This document shows, piece after piece, positions 51,458 through 61,518 of a DNA stretch of 64,000 nt; position 1 is the first letter of the stretch, and each line of letters begins with the position of its first letter. Origin of the DNA: Rhizobium sp. Its GTDB lineage: Bacteria > Pseudomonadota > Alphaproteobacteria > Rhizobiales > Rhizobiaceae. The translations under genes were made by a program, and so were the position numbers. Location of the stretch: NCBI GenBank assembly GCA_028290545.1, contig JAQGJP010000026.1, positions 85,963-149,962 of the forward strand, given 5' to 3'. The notes under the pieces were generated by a model. That model was not told the DNA's origin. It made no database searches and saw only the letters and a list, made by a program, of their open reading frames with translations.

Positions 51458-51907
51458 ATGCAAGACGAGCCAAGCGGCGATTTCCGCGATAGAATCAAGG
51501 CGTCCTTCGCCAATCAGGGGGCGATGGCGCTGATCGGCGCGGAATTGACCCTAATCCAGCAGGGTACCGTGGAAATAGAACTCGGCTATCGGCCCGAACT
51601 GACCCAGCAGCATGGCTTTCTTCATGCAGGCGTTATTGCGGCGGCGCTCGATTCCGCCTGCACTTATGCCGCCTATACGATGATCGAGCCCGATGTTTCG
51701 ATCCTGACCATCGAATTCAAGGTCAACCTGCTCTCCCCGGGAAAGGGGCACCGGTTCCTGTTCCGCGGCGAGATCACCAAGCCAGGCTCCAACATCATCG
51801 TCGCCGATGGCCGCGCCTATGCGATCGGCGATGGGCCGGCGAAGCTCATTGCATCGATGACCGGCACGAAAATGGCCTTGCGCGGCCGCGAGGATATCAG
51901 GGGATGA
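51458..51907 (+). CDS. PaaI family thioesterase
   Basis: LTQQHGFLHAGVIAAALDSACTYAAYTMIEPDVSILTIEFKVNLLSPGKG hotdog motif. Confidence 0.86.
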   Translation: MQDEPSGDFRDRIKASFANQGAMALIGAELTLIQQGTVEIELGYRPELTQQHGFLHAGVIAAALDSACTYAAYTMIEPDVSILTIEFKVNLLSPGKGHRFLFRGEITKPGSNIIVADGRAYAIGDGPAKLIASMTGTKMALRGREDIRG

Positions 51908-52542
51908 GCGACCGTCTGAAGACCGTGGGCGGCAAGTCCATCCTCTACGTTATGGCTGCGGAAGCTGAGTATGGGCCCCATCTCAAAGCGCTTTTCACGC
52001 CCGTGATGACTGGCGTCGGCCCGGTGGAGGCTGCGGTCGCACTGACGAAAGTGCTGGCGCAGCTCGTTTTTGATGGCCGCAGGCCGGATCTCGTCGTCTC
52101 GCTCGGCTCGGCCGGCGCCGCAAAGCTGCAACAGGCGGAAGTCTACCAGGCGATCTCTGTCGGCTATCGCGACATGGATGCTTCGCCCTTCGGTTTTGAA
52201 AAGGGCACGACACCGTTTCTGGGCCTGCCGGCCCTGCTGCCGCTGCCGGTCCGCATTCCCGGAGTCGCGGAAGCAACGCTGTCGACCGGCGCCAATGTCG
52301 TCTCCGGCGAGATGTACAGTACGATCGACGCCGACATGGTCGAAATGGAGACTTATGCCATCCTGCGCGCCTGCATGGCTTTCGACATCCCGCTGGTTGG
52401 CCTGCGCGGCATTTCCGACGGCAAGGTCGAGGTCAGCCACATCAGCGACTGGACCGAGTATCTGCATGTGATCGACGAGAAGCTGGCGGCAGCGGTCAAA
52501 AAGCTGGAAACCGGAATAGAAACCGGCGCAATCGTATTTTGA
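51904..52542 (+). CDS. 5'-methylthioadenosine/S-adenosylhomocysteine nucleosidase
   Basis: VMAAEAEYGPHLKALFTPVMTGVGPVEAAVALTKVL; DADMVEMETYAILRAC; ATGA overlap with the thioesterase gene. Confidence 0.85.
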   Translation: MSDRLKTVGGKSILYVMAAEAEYGPHLKALFTPVMTGVGPVEAAVALTKVLAQLVFDGRRPDLVVSLGSAGAAKLQQAEVYQAISVGYRDMDASPFGFEKGTTPFLGLPALLPLPVRIPGVAEATLSTGANVVSGEMYSTIDADMVEMETYAILRACMAFDIPLVGLRGISDGKVEVSHISDWTEYLHVIDEKLAAAVKKLETGIETGAIVF

Positions 52543-52600
52543 AGATCAGCCATGCGCAAACCGCCTTGCGCCCGCGATGCATTTTCTCTAAAGGCTCGCC

Positions 52601-54178
52601 ATGACCCAGACAGCCCATCCCGACAGCATTCTCATCATCGATTTCGGCAGCCAGGTGACGCAGCTGATCGCGCGCCGCATCCGTGAGGCGGGTGTCTATT
52701 GCGAGATCCATCCATTCCAGAACGCGGCCACGGCTTTTGAAAAACTTCAGCCCAAGGGCGTTATTTTCTCCGGCGGCCCTGCGTCGGTGACGACTGAAGG
52801 AAGCCCGAGGGCTCCGCAGGCAGTGTTCGATGCAGGCATTCCGATCCTCGGAATCTGTTATGGCCAGCAAACGCTCTGCACCCAGCTCGGCGGCGTCGTC
52901 GAGGGCGGACATGCCGCCGAATTCGGCCGCGCCGATGTGGAAATCAAGGCGGCCAGCCCGCTGTTCGATGGAGTCTGGGAGGTCGGCCACCGCTATCCGG
53001 TGTGGATGAGCCATGGCGACCGGGTCACCAGGCTGCCGGAAGGTTTTTCGGTGATCGCGACTTCGGAGAACGCGCCCTTTGCGATCGCGGCCGACGAGAG
53101 CCGGCATTACTATACAACCATGTTTCACCCGGAAGTGGTCCATACGCCCGATGGCGCCAGGCTGCTCTCCAACTTCGTGCACAAGATCGTCGGGTTGAAG
53201 TCCGACTGGACAATGGCCGCCTACCGCTCCGAGATGATCCGCAAGATCCGCACGCAGGTCGGCTCCGAGCGTGTCTTGTGCGGCTTGTCCGGCGGCGTCG
53301 ATTCCTCCGTCGCCGCGGTACTGATCCACGAAGCGATCGGCGACCAGCTGACTTGCGTATTCGTTGACCATGGTCTGATGCGGCAGAACGAGGCCGACGA
53401 AGTGGTCAAGATGTTCCGCGACCACTACAACATCCCGCTCGTGCATGTGGATGCGTCCGATCTCTTCCTCAACGAACTCGCGGGCGTTTCCGATCCCGAA
53501 ATCAAGCGCAAGACCATCGGCCGGCTGTTCATCGAAGTGTTCGATGGCGAGGCCAGGAAGATCGCCGAGGATGGCAAGGGTGCACCGGCCTTCCTCGCGC
53601 AGGGCACGCTCTATCCCGATGTGATCGAAAGCGTCTCCTTCTCGGGCGGCCCTTCCGTGACCATCAAGTCGCACCACAATGTCGGCGGCCTGCCCGAACG
53701 TATGAACATGAAGCTGGTCGAGCCGCTGCGCGAACTCTTCAAGGACGAGGTGCGCGCACTTGGCCGCGAACTGGGCTTGCCCGATCATTTCGTCGGCCGG
53801 CATCCATTCCCCGGTCCCGGCCTTGCGATCCGTTGCCCCGGCGGCGTCACGCGCGACAAGCTCGACATCCTGCGCAAGGCCGATGCGATCTATCTCGACG
53901 AGATCCGCAAGGCCGGGCTGTACGACAGCATCTGGCAGGCGTTCGCCGTGCTGCTGCCGGTGCAGACCGTCGGCGTCATGGGCGACTACCGCACTTATGA
54001 GTTCGTATGCGCGCTGCGCGCCGTGACATCGGTGGATGGCATGACGGCGGATTTCTATCCCTACGACATGAATTTCCTCGGTCGCGCCGCCACCCGCATC
54101 ATCAACGAAGTGCGCGGCATCAACCGCGTCGTCTATGACGTGACCAGCAAGCCGCCCGGCACGATCGAGTGGGAGTGA
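52601..54178 (+). CDS. guaA: GMP synthase (glutamine-hydrolysing)
   Basis: [50 protein letters not shown]-terminal KPPGTIEWE. Confidence 0.97.
   Translation: MTQTAHPDSILIIDFGSQVTQLIARRIREAGVYCEIHPFQNAATAFEKLQPKGVIFSGGPASVTTEGSPRAPQAVFDAGIPILGICYGQQTLCTQLGGVVEGGHAAEFGRADVEIKAASPLFDGVWEVGHRYPVWMSHGDRVTRLPEGFSVIATSENAPFAIAADESRHYYTTMFHPEVVHTPDGARLLSNFVHKIVGLKSDWTMAAYRSEMIRKIRTQVGSERVLCGLSGGVDSSVAAVLIHEAIGDQLTCVFVDHGLMRQNEADEVVKMFRDHYNIPLVHVDASDLFLNELAGVSDPEIKRKTIGRLFIEVFDGEARKIAEDGKGAPAFLAQGTLYPDVIESVSFSGGPSVTIKSHHNVGGLPERMNMKLVEPLRELFKDEVRALGRELGLPDHFVGRHPFPGPGLAIRCPGGVTRDKLDILRKADAIYLDEIRKAGLYDSIWQAFAVLLPVQTVGVMGDYRTYEFVCALRAVTSVDGMTADFYPYDMNFLGRAATRIINEVRGINRVVYDVTSKPPGTIEWE
54158..54178 (+). 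repeat. guaA 3'-end copy 1 (candidate att site)
   Basis: GGCACGATCGAGTGGGAGTGA encoding GTIEWE-stop. Confidence 0.75.
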
Positions 54179-54416
54179 CGGATACAAACGGGGGCAACAG
54201 CGCGGTTTCGGCGGCAATTTTCGCTGCCGTTCGAACGTCGTCCCCGTCCGTCTCCCGATTTCTAACGCTCTTCATTTCCGATCGTCAGGTCCGTTCTGCG
54301 CCTGCTTTCGGAATGATGTAAAGTCGCTTCAACGAACCGCTGTGCCCTTCCGTAGCGTGGCCTGCAGAAGGGCGGAGTAGTGACGAGTCAGGCGGCCGAC
54401 CGCGAGATCGACGACT

Positions 54417-54935
54417 TCATGACCCTCCCGCGCTTGCGCCCAGGGTGACGAGAAGCTCGTCCAGCTGCTCGAACTGCTCGGGCATCCCACCCTCCATCCC
54501 GGCGCAGGCGTCGTCGAGAGCTTCCTTCGAGGGATAGAGTTCGTGCAGGACCAGCAACGTCTTGTCGCCTTTTTCCTCGAAGGTCACTGTGGTCACGGCA
54601 GCGTCCTCACTTTCCTCATTCGTCCAGACGAGGCGCGAGTTTGGTATCACTTCGATATACTTGCCGAAGAATGCCCAAGCCTCTGAGGGATCGTGGCCAA
54701 ACTCAACACGGTACCCGCCTCCGGTACGAACATCCATCTCGCAGGATAGTATGGGCACGCCCATCGACTTCGGTGCCCACCACCGCATGAATAGTGCTGG
54801 CTTGGTCCACGCCTCGAACACGATGTGCACCGGGCCGTTGAAGGTCCGCGTAACAACCAGCTCACGCTCGGACTTCCGTTCGATCGTGGTGCGGTTATTC
54901 AAGGGACTGGATTCACTATCTCTTCTTTGGTCCAT
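54417..54935 (-). CDS. SRPBCC domain protein, AHSA1-like
   Basis: LVVTRTFNGPVHIVFEAWTKPALFMRWWAPKSMGVPILSCEMDVRTGGGYRVEFGHD. Confidence 0.87.
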   Translation of the reverse strand: MDQRRDSESSPLNNRTTIERKSERELVVTRTFNGPVHIVFEAWTKPALFMRWWAPKSMGVPILSCEMDVRTGGGYRVEFGHDPSEAWAFFGKYIEVIPNSRLVWTNEESEDAAVTTVTFEEKGDKTLLVLHELYPSKEALDDACAGMEGGMPEQFEQLDELLVTLGASAGGS

Positions 54936-55278
54936 CGACTTTCTCCTTCCGTTTCAATTCCTCGACAACCTTGTCCAACGCATCGAAGCGTGTATCCCAG
55001 AGTTGGCGGTACCTCTCGATCCATGCCGCCTCTTCCTCCAGTCCGCGCAGGCCGAGCTTGCAGGTCCGCACGCGCCCGACCTTCTCCGTAGTGACCAGCC
55101 CCGCCTGCTCCAAGACGCCGACGTGCTTCTTCATACCCGTGAGGGTCATGTGGAACTTCTCGGCAAGCTCCGTGATCGAAGCGTCTGCACGTCCGAGCTG
55201 CTCCAGCACGCCGCGTCGGGTGGCGTCCGAGAGCGCGGCGAATGAGGCATCGAGATGAGGTCTAAAATACTGAACCAT
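54916..55278 (-). CDS. ArsR family transcriptional regulator
   Basis: MVQYFRPHLDASFAALSDATRRGVLEQLGRADASITELAEKFHMTLTGMKKHVGVLEQAGLVTTEKVGRVRTCKL; overlaps the SRPBCC gene. Confidence 0.9.
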   Translation of the reverse strand: MVQYFRPHLDASFAALSDATRRGVLEQLGRADASITELAEKFHMTLTGMKKHVGVLEQAGLVTTEKVGRVRTCKLGLRGLEEEAAWIERYRQLWDTRFDALDKVVEELKRKEKVDGPKKR

Positions 55279-55290
55279 TTGGTTCAGTAT
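55267..55290. promoter_or_regulatory. Perfect 24-bp palindrome overlapping the ArsR start codon (candidate auto-operator)
   Basis: ATACTGAACCA-TT-TGGTTCAGTAT; ArsR ATG at 55278-55276 lies inside it. Confidence 0.8.
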
Positions 55291-55686
55291 ATAACGCAGG
55301 GATTGGCCGCATGCAAGGGGGAGACCGCAGTCAGCCAGCCGCAATCTTGGCGCCCCCTCCAAGCACGCCTGCCGCCGCTGCGCGACCCATGCTTCGGCCT
55401 CGTCCAGATTCCAGACAACGCACTGCGGCGTAAGGTTGAAGCGACGAGGAGGGTCGCCGCGCTTCTCCATCTCGCAGGTTGTGCTGTCAGCGAGCGGCAC
55501 GGTAAGCCGAAGTTCGTGTCGCCTGCCGATGCCAAAAAACGCCGATAATAGTCGATCGATGAACCAGGCATGCCGATGAAAATTCTGCAGCGAAATTAAA
55601 TGCGTAGTTTTTTGACGGTCCTGCTGACGATAGTTTATCGGCGCGAAAATATTTTCGCTTGAAAATTCAGCTGGTTATCGAGCGGC

Positions 55687-55707
55687 GGCACGGTCGAGTG
55701 GGAGTAG
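55687..55707 (+). repeat. guaA 3'-end copy 2 (displaced; candidate att site)
   Basis: GGCACGGTCGAGTGGGAGTAG encoding GTVEWE-stop; with one more upstream C, 19 of 20 nt match the guaA terminus. Confidence 0.75.
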
Positions 55708-55974
55708 GCTGAACGCCTACAGAAGAAGGCTCATCTGCCTGTTACCGGAAAGCGATGATTTGGGTGCCATCATGGCGATTGTCAGCCCTGAATCCGTCCA
55801 ATGTTTTGCGACAGGTTTGATCGGACGGTCACGCCGCGATCCCCTGCCCTGGCACGCGAGCCCATTTCCCGCTATTCAACATTCTCATGGCGATATCCGA
55901 TAATGACATTGGTGTTTGGTCGATTTCGGGACTAGGTCGAGCAAGGCTCTACAGTTTGCAAGCGAAGGTACATC

Positions 55975-57417
55975 ATGGAAACCGGAATTCGGGACCTTTG
56001 GCAGAACTTCATCGATGATGAATGGATCGAGGCGGTTGACGGGCGCCGGATCGCCATCATCGATCCGGCGAACGGACAGACAATCTGCTCCGTGCCGCGC
56101 GGCGGCAAAGCGGATATCGACCTGGCCGTAGCAGCAGCCCGACGTTGCTTTGCAGAGCGCCGGCTGCTGGATATGACCCCGGCCGCACGCGGCGAATTGA
56201 TGTTTGCCATCGCCGACGAGCTGGAAAAGCTTGCCGACGAGATCGCCAAGGTCGAGGTCCATGACAACGGCAAGACACTTGCCGCCGGCTACGGCGAAGT
56301 CAAGCTGACCCAGAGATACCTGCGCTATTATGGCGGCATGTCGGACAAGTTGGAAGGCCGCCAGATTCCGCTCGGCGACGGCATCGTCGATTACACATTG
56401 CACATGCCGTATGGCGTTTCGGCGCAGATCGTCCCCTGGAACGGCCCGCTGCCGGTCGGCGCCCGCTCCATTGCCTGCGCGCTGATTACCGGAAACACTG
56501 TCGTGTTGAAATCACCTGAGGATTCCCCCCTCAGTCTTTTCCTGCTGGCCGAGGCGTGCCAGAAGGCGGGTGTGCCGAAAGGTGCGGTCAACATCGTCTG
56601 CGGCTACGGCCATGAAGCAGGTGCGGCCCTCGTCTCCCATGCCGATATCGACCACATCGTGTTTACGGGATCGGTGGAAACCGGCAAGAGCGTGCTGCGC
56701 GCAGCGGCCGAGCGCGTCATACCCTGCGTCATGGAACTCGGTGGCAAGTCGGCGGGCATTGTCTATGCCGATGCCGACCTCGATCGCACGGCCAGGAATG
56801 TCGCGCGCGGCATCTTTCATCATTCGGGTCAGATCTGTTCTGCGGCCTCGCGCCTGCTGGTCCACAGGTCCATCGTCGATGAGCTTGTGGATCGGGTCAG
56901 GCGGGAGGCGGCGGCAAGATCGGTCGGTCCGGGCATCGAGAACTACCACATGGGACCGGTTATTTCCGAAAAGCAGCTCACACGGATCGAAGCGCTCTGC
57001 CAGGCGGGCATCGCTGAAGGTGCGGAACTTGCCATGGGCGGCCAGAGGCTTGAGCGGGATGGTTATTTCATGCCGCCGACTATTTTTACCGGTGTCCAGC
57101 CGGGCATGCGTATTGCCCAGGAAGAGTTTTTCGGCCCTGTACTCGTGGTCATTCCGTTCGATACGCCCGAAGAAGCGATACAGATTGCCAATGACACGGA
57201 TTATGGCCTGGCGGCCGGCGTATTCACCCGCGACCTGAAACTGGCGCTCTGGAGCGCCGATCGTCTGGTTGCCGGCCAGGTCTACATCAATGATTGGTGG
57301 GTCGGCGGCGTCGAGACACCCTTCGGTGGAGCGAAGCGGTCCGGCTACGGTCGGGAGAAGGGTCAGGAAGCGCTGCTGGGTTATGTGCAGACGAAGAATG
57401 TCGGCATCCGGCTTTGA
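55975..57417 (+). CDS. Aldehyde dehydrogenase family protein
   Basis: VPWNGPLPVGARSIACALITGNTVVLKSPEDSPLSLFLLAE; VMELGGKSAGIVYADADLD; GQICSAASRLLV. Confidence 0.92.
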   Translation: METGIRDLWQNFIDDEWIEAVDGRRIAIIDPANGQTICSVPRGGKADIDLAVAAARRCFAERRLLDMTPAARGELMFAIADELEKLADEIAKVEVHDNGKTLAAGYGEVKLTQRYLRYYGGMSDKLEGRQIPLGDGIVDYTLHMPYGVSAQIVPWNGPLPVGARSIACALITGNTVVLKSPEDSPLSLFLLAEACQKAGVPKGAVNIVCGYGHEAGAALVSHADIDHIVFTGSVETGKSVLRAAAERVIPCVMELGGKSAGIVYADADLDRTARNVARGIFHHSGQICSAASRLLVHRSIVDELVDRVRREAAARSVGPGIENYHMGPVISEKQLTRIEALCQAGIAEGAELAMGGQRLERDGYFMPPTIFTGVQPGMRIAQEEFFGPVLVVIPFDTPEEAIQIANDTDYGLAAGVFTRDLKLALWSADRLVAGQVYINDWWVGGVETPFGGAKRSGYGREKGQEALLGYVQTKNVGIRL

Positions 57418-57578
57418 CGAGCCGGCAAGCCGGTATCCGAAGGCGTTGCAGCCCGCTGCATTTTCGGATTCGGCAGGCAATGGGAATTTAAATCTCCATC
57501 GGGAAGGTCCGCCGCTGGACAGGACCGCCGAATTGTCCATACTGGCGGGACTAGCAATCGAGGATATCCCGACACGCT

Positions 57579-58496
57579 ATGGAAAGTCGCTGGCTTGAAG
57601 ATTTCCTCAGTCTCGTGGACACGCGAAACTTTTCGCGCTCCGCCGAGGGGCGCTATACAACGCAACCAGCCTTCAGCCGTCGCATCAAAAGCCTTGAGGA
57701 TTGGGTCGGCGCCAAGCTGTTTGACCGCACGACCCAGCCGATCAGCCTGACGCCATCGGGCGAGCGCTTCCGCCCGGTCGCCGAGGAAGTCCTGCGTCGG
57801 CTGCTGCAGGGGCGGGAGGACGCGCGTCGGGTCAACGAGACATCAGCCAATCTCATCCGTTTTGCCGCCACCCACAGCCTGTCGCTGACATTTTTTCCAG
57901 CCTGGATAAAGTCGCTCGAATCGAAAAGTCACACGCTTAACATCCGCCTGGACTCCTACCAGTTTTCCGACTGCATACAGTCCCTCATCAAGGGCGAGTG
58001 CCATTTCGCCATCAGCCACGCTCATCCGCAAATCGAGATGAACCTGCCGCCGATGCATTTCACCTCGAAAATGGTGGGCACCGACAGGCTGCTGCCGGTC
58101 ACGCTCCCCGACTCGGCCGGCGCTCCCATCGACCGCCTGCCCGGTACCGAGGATGAACCTCTTCATTATCTCGCCTATACCGAGACGTCGGCGATCGGGC
58201 GGGCCGTCGAACATATGATCAATCACGTCGAGGAGCCGGTCTATCTCAACCGCGTCTTCGTTTCGCAGCTTGCTGCGGTCCTCAAGATGCTGAGCCGCGA
58301 AGGCAAAGGCATGGCCTGGCTGCCCGAGAGCAGCATCGGCGAGGAACTGTCGGCCGGCGCCCTGGTGCTGGCCGGGGACGAGAAATGGTTCATTCCGGTC
58401 GAGATCCGGATATTTCGCTCCAGAGACCCCCTGCCCTCCGTGGCGGAGGAATTGTGGTCGATGCTGGAAGGCGAGCCAGAGCCCGACACGCAATAA
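57579..58496 (+). CDS. LysR family transcriptional regulator
   Basis: WLEDFLSLVDTRNFSRSAEGRYTTQPAFSRRIKSLEDWVGAKLFDRTTQPISLTPSG. Confidence 0.92.
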   Translation: MESRWLEDFLSLVDTRNFSRSAEGRYTTQPAFSRRIKSLEDWVGAKLFDRTTQPISLTPSGERFRPVAEEVLRRLLQGREDARRVNETSANLIRFAATHSLSLTFFPAWIKSLESKSHTLNIRLDSYQFSDCIQSLIKGECHFAISHAHPQIEMNLPPMHFTSKMVGTDRLLPVTLPDSAGAPIDRLPGTEDEPLHYLAYTETSAIGRAVEHMINHVEEPVYLNRVFVSQLAAVLKMLSREGKGMAWLPESSIGEELSAGALVLAGDEKWFIPVEIRIFRSRDPLPSVAEELWSMLEGEPEPDTQ

Positions 58497-58604
58497 ATCA
58501 TCAAAACCACCGATACTTTTGATGCATTGGATGAGGCCAAGCTTGCATTGGTGAACGCGGCCTTTGCGGGCTATCTTTTTGCCAGATGCAAAGAGAGTGC
58601 CGTC

Positions 58605-60125
58605 ATGTTCCAGAAAAAACGTATCGCCATCCTCGGCCTCATGCTGGAAAGCAACAGCTTTGCGCCAGTGACGGGCAAGGACGACTTCCTGAGCAGGCTC
58701 TATCTGGCGGGAATCGAATTCGCCGAAGAATTGCGCAAGGATGAATCCAAGCTGCCGCCGGAAATGCGCAGTTTCTGCGCCACCATGGACGTTTCCATCG
58801 ACTGGGAACCTGTGCCGATCCTCATCGGACTGGTGGAGGCCGGCGGCCCGATAGACTCCGAATTTTTCCTTCAGACGCTTGCGGATATGAAGAGTCGTCT
58901 GGAAGCGGCCATGCCGTTGGACGCGGTCTACATCTGCAACCACGGCGCCATGATCACGACGGAGAACCGGGATCCGGATGGCGAGATCTTTGCCATGACG
59001 CGGGCGGTCGTGGGTGCCGATACCCCCATTGTCGCGACCCTTGACCTGCATGGCAATGTTTCCGACCGGATGGTTGATACCGTCAACCTGATCATTGCCT
59101 ACCAGACCAATCCGCATGTGGATATGGTGGCGAGAGGCAACGAGGCCGCGCTTGCCATGCTCGAGATTCTCGACGGTCTTCGGCCCGTCGCGAGCATCAT
59201 CCGTCTGCCGGTGACCCCGCCGACCGTGACCCTGCTGACGGAAATAGGCCCCTATGCCGACCTCATGAACTACAGCCAGTCGAAGAAAGACGCGGAGATC
59301 GTCAACATCTCCGTCCTTGGCGGCTTTGCCTATGCGGATACACCGAAAAACGGCCTCGCGATCATCGTGACTGCACGCTCCGACCAGGCCCGCGCCGATG
59401 CGACTGCGCGTGATATCGCCGATTTCGCCTGGCGCGACCACAAGCGCTATGACCCGAATTTGACATCGCTCGAAGATGCGATTGCGCAAGCGGTCCATGC
59501 CGGCGAAAATCCGGACGCGCAGCCGGTTGCCCTGGCCGACGTCGCGGACAATCCCGGCGGCGGGGCGAACGGCAACACCACGTGGATCTTGGAAGGACTG
59601 GTCAAGGCGGGCGCCAAGGGCGCTGTGCTCGGCATCTTCAATGATGCGGCGCTGGCGCAGGAGGCGATGCAACTCGGCGAAGGCGCGCGCTTCCGTGCGG
59701 TTTTCAATCGCGTGGAGCCAGACCGCTTTTCCCGGCGCTTCGAGGCCGACGCGACGGTATTGAAAATCCGCGACGGCGATTGTGTCGGCCGGCGCGGCTT
59801 CTATGCCAATCGACGCCTGGACCTCGGCACCACGGTGCTGCTCGATCTCGGTGGCGTCAAGGTCGTGGTCATTTCGATCCGCACCCAGTGCGCCGATCCG
59901 GTCTTCCTCGAAATGATGGGCATAGACATCGCAAAGCAGCGATCGGTCGTGGTCAAATCACGGGGCCATTTCCGCGCGGGGTTCGATGAATTCTTCAGTC
60001 ATGAACAGGTCATCGAAGTGGATGCGCCAGGGCTGTCGTCACCGATCCTCTCACGGTTCGATTTCAAGTACCTGCAACGTCCGATGTTCCCGGTCGATCG
60101 CAATGTTTCCTGGCCGCGTGACTGA
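58605..60125 (+). CDS. M81 family metallopeptidase (MlrC-like)
   Basis: KKRIAILGLMLESNSFAPV; YICNHGAMITTENRDPDGEIF; VATLDLHGNVSDRMVDTVNLIIAYQTNPHVD; DNPGGGANGN. Confidence 0.88.
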   Translation: MFQKKRIAILGLMLESNSFAPVTGKDDFLSRLYLAGIEFAEELRKDESKLPPEMRSFCATMDVSIDWEPVPILIGLVEAGGPIDSEFFLQTLADMKSRLEAAMPLDAVYICNHGAMITTENRDPDGEIFAMTRAVVGADTPIVATLDLHGNVSDRMVDTVNLIIAYQTNPHVDMVARGNEAALAMLEILDGLRPVASIIRLPVTPPTVTLLTEIGPYADLMNYSQSKKDAEIVNISVLGGFAYADTPKNGLAIIVTARSDQARADATARDIADFAWRDHKRYDPNLTSLEDAIAQAVHAGENPDAQPVALADVADNPGGGANGNTTWILEGLVKAGAKGAVLGIFNDAALAQEAMQLGEGARFRAVFNRVEPDRFSRRFEADATVLKIRDGDCVGRRGFYANRRLDLGTTVLLDLGGVKVVVISIRTQCADPVFLEMMGIDIAKQRSVVVKSRGHFRAGFDEFFSHEQVIEVDAPGLSSPILSRFDFKYLQRPMFPVDRNVSWPRD

Positions 60126-60132
60126 AACTGAA

Positions 60133-61299
60133 ATGACATTGATGCTTATGAACCCGAAGATGGGACTAGCTACCCTGAGCACGCCAAGCCTAGTCCTCGA
60201 CAAGGCCGTGCTGGCTGCCAATGCAGAGCGCATGACGTCGCATTTGAAAGATCAAGCAATCCGCTTCCGCCCGCATATGAAGACCGCCAAGTCGATCGAT
60301 GTGGCGCGGATGGCAATTGCCGGCAATTTCGGAGGCGTGATCGTCTCGACCATCAGGGAGGCGGAGTATTTCGCCGATCACGGCATTTCGGACATCACCT
60401 ATGGTGTCAGCGTGCTTCCCGACAAGCTTCCCAGGATCGCGGCACTCGTGCGGCGCGGCGTCAAGGTCGGCGTCATTCTCGATCAGTGCGCTGTGGCCGA
60501 GCAAATCAGCCGCGAGGCGGTAAGGTTTGGCATAACCCTCGACGTCCTGATCGAACTTGATTCCGGCGAGAGACGGTCGGGAGTGACCGCCGATTCAGCC
60601 GAGCTGATCGAGATAGGACATGTCCTCGAGCGCCTGCCGGGGACGCGCCTTCAGGGTGTTCTCACCCATGCCGGTCAGTCCTATCAATGCCGGACAATCG
60701 CCGACATCGAACGCATTGCCGAACAGGAGCGATTGTCTGTGGTGACCGCCGCCGAACGCCTTCGCGCAGCCGGCCTGCGTGTCGATGTCGTCAGTGTCGG
60801 ATCGACCCCGACGGTGACGCATGGAACGAATTTCGAGGGCCTCACCGAAGTCCGTTGCGGTGTCTATATGTTCGGCGATATGATGCAGTCGCAGATATAT
60901 TCATGCAGCCGGGACGACATTGCTCTTTCGGTGCTGGCCACGGTCATCGGGCATCGACCGGCCCTTAATATGGCGCTGATCGATGCCGGCGCACTGGCAT
61001 TGTCCAAGGACCGCAGCACCGGGGCGCCTGGGCTTGCCGAGGATATCGGCTACGGACTGGTGATGGACATGCACTGCGAGCGCCGGATTGGCGACGTCAA
61101 GGTGGGTCACGTCTACCAGGAGCACGGAATGCTGGTCTCGAGCGGCCCGTTCCCATTTGACGCCCTGCCTGTAGGGTCCCGCATCCGGATCCTGCCCAAC
61201 CATGCCTGCTTGACCGCGGCGATGTATGATGGCTACAACGTCGTCAGCGGCGCCGATGACAGCGGAATCGAATTCTGGCCACGGGTCAATGGCTGGTAG
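60133..61299 (+). CDS. DSD1 family PLP-dependent enzyme (D-threonine aldolase / D-amino-acid dehydratase-like)
   Basis: LSTPSLVLDKAVLAANAERM...IRFRPHMKTAKSIDVARMAI (PLP lysine); C-terminal RIRILPNHACLTAAMYDGYNVV metal-binding motif. Confidence 0.85.
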   Translation: MTLMLMNPKMGLATLSTPSLVLDKAVLAANAERMTSHLKDQAIRFRPHMKTAKSIDVARMAIAGNFGGVIVSTIREAEYFADHGISDITYGVSVLPDKLPRIAALVRRGVKVGVILDQCAVAEQISREAVRFGITLDVLIELDSGERRSGVTADSAELIEIGHVLERLPGTRLQGVLTHAGQSYQCRTIADIERIAEQERLSVVTAAERLRAAGLRVDVVSVGSTPTVTHGTNFEGLTEVRCGVYMFGDMMQSQIYSCSRDDIALSVLATVIGHRPALNMALIDAGALALSKDRSTGAPGLAEDIGYGLVMDMHCERRIGDVKVGHVYQEHGMLVSSGPFPFDALPVGSRIRILPNHACLTAAMYDGYNVVSGADDSGIEFWPRVNGW

Positions 61300-61355
61300 C
61301 CTTTTGCGGCGCCAGCGCAATATTTTCAGGCGACGTTGCATCGCATACGACTATC

Positions 61356-61384
61356 GGCCGCCCCTGTTGGCGGCCTTCTTTTTG
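61356..61384 (+). terminator. Rho-independent terminator downstream of the DSD1-like gene
   Basis: GGCCGCC-CCTGTT-GGCGGCC followed by TTCTTTTT. Confidence 0.75.
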
Positions 61385-61518
61385 ACCTGAGTCCAGCAAG
61401 CGCCAGATCGACCGCCGTATTTGCCGAAAAAAAACCTCGCTGGCGATGACCAACGAGGCTTAAGTGGACTGCGTCGCAGGGGCGGCGCGGCCTTGGGGGG
61501 AGGGGTTGGCGGGCTGGT

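Noticed and set aside
52496-54217. 573 aa minus-strand ORF opposite guaA
   Set aside because: Shadow of guaA; no domain.
55284-55571. 95 aa ORF (MPGSSIDYYRRFLASAGDTNFG...) upstream of ArsR as a gene
   Set aside because: Overlaps the ArsR operator and an alternative frame equally open; no family recognised. Treated as island filler or eroded sequence.
57843-59672. 609 aa minus-strand ORF opposite the LysR and M81 genes
   Set aside because: It spans two well-supported sense genes and the gap between them with shadow-frame composition; no domain recognised.
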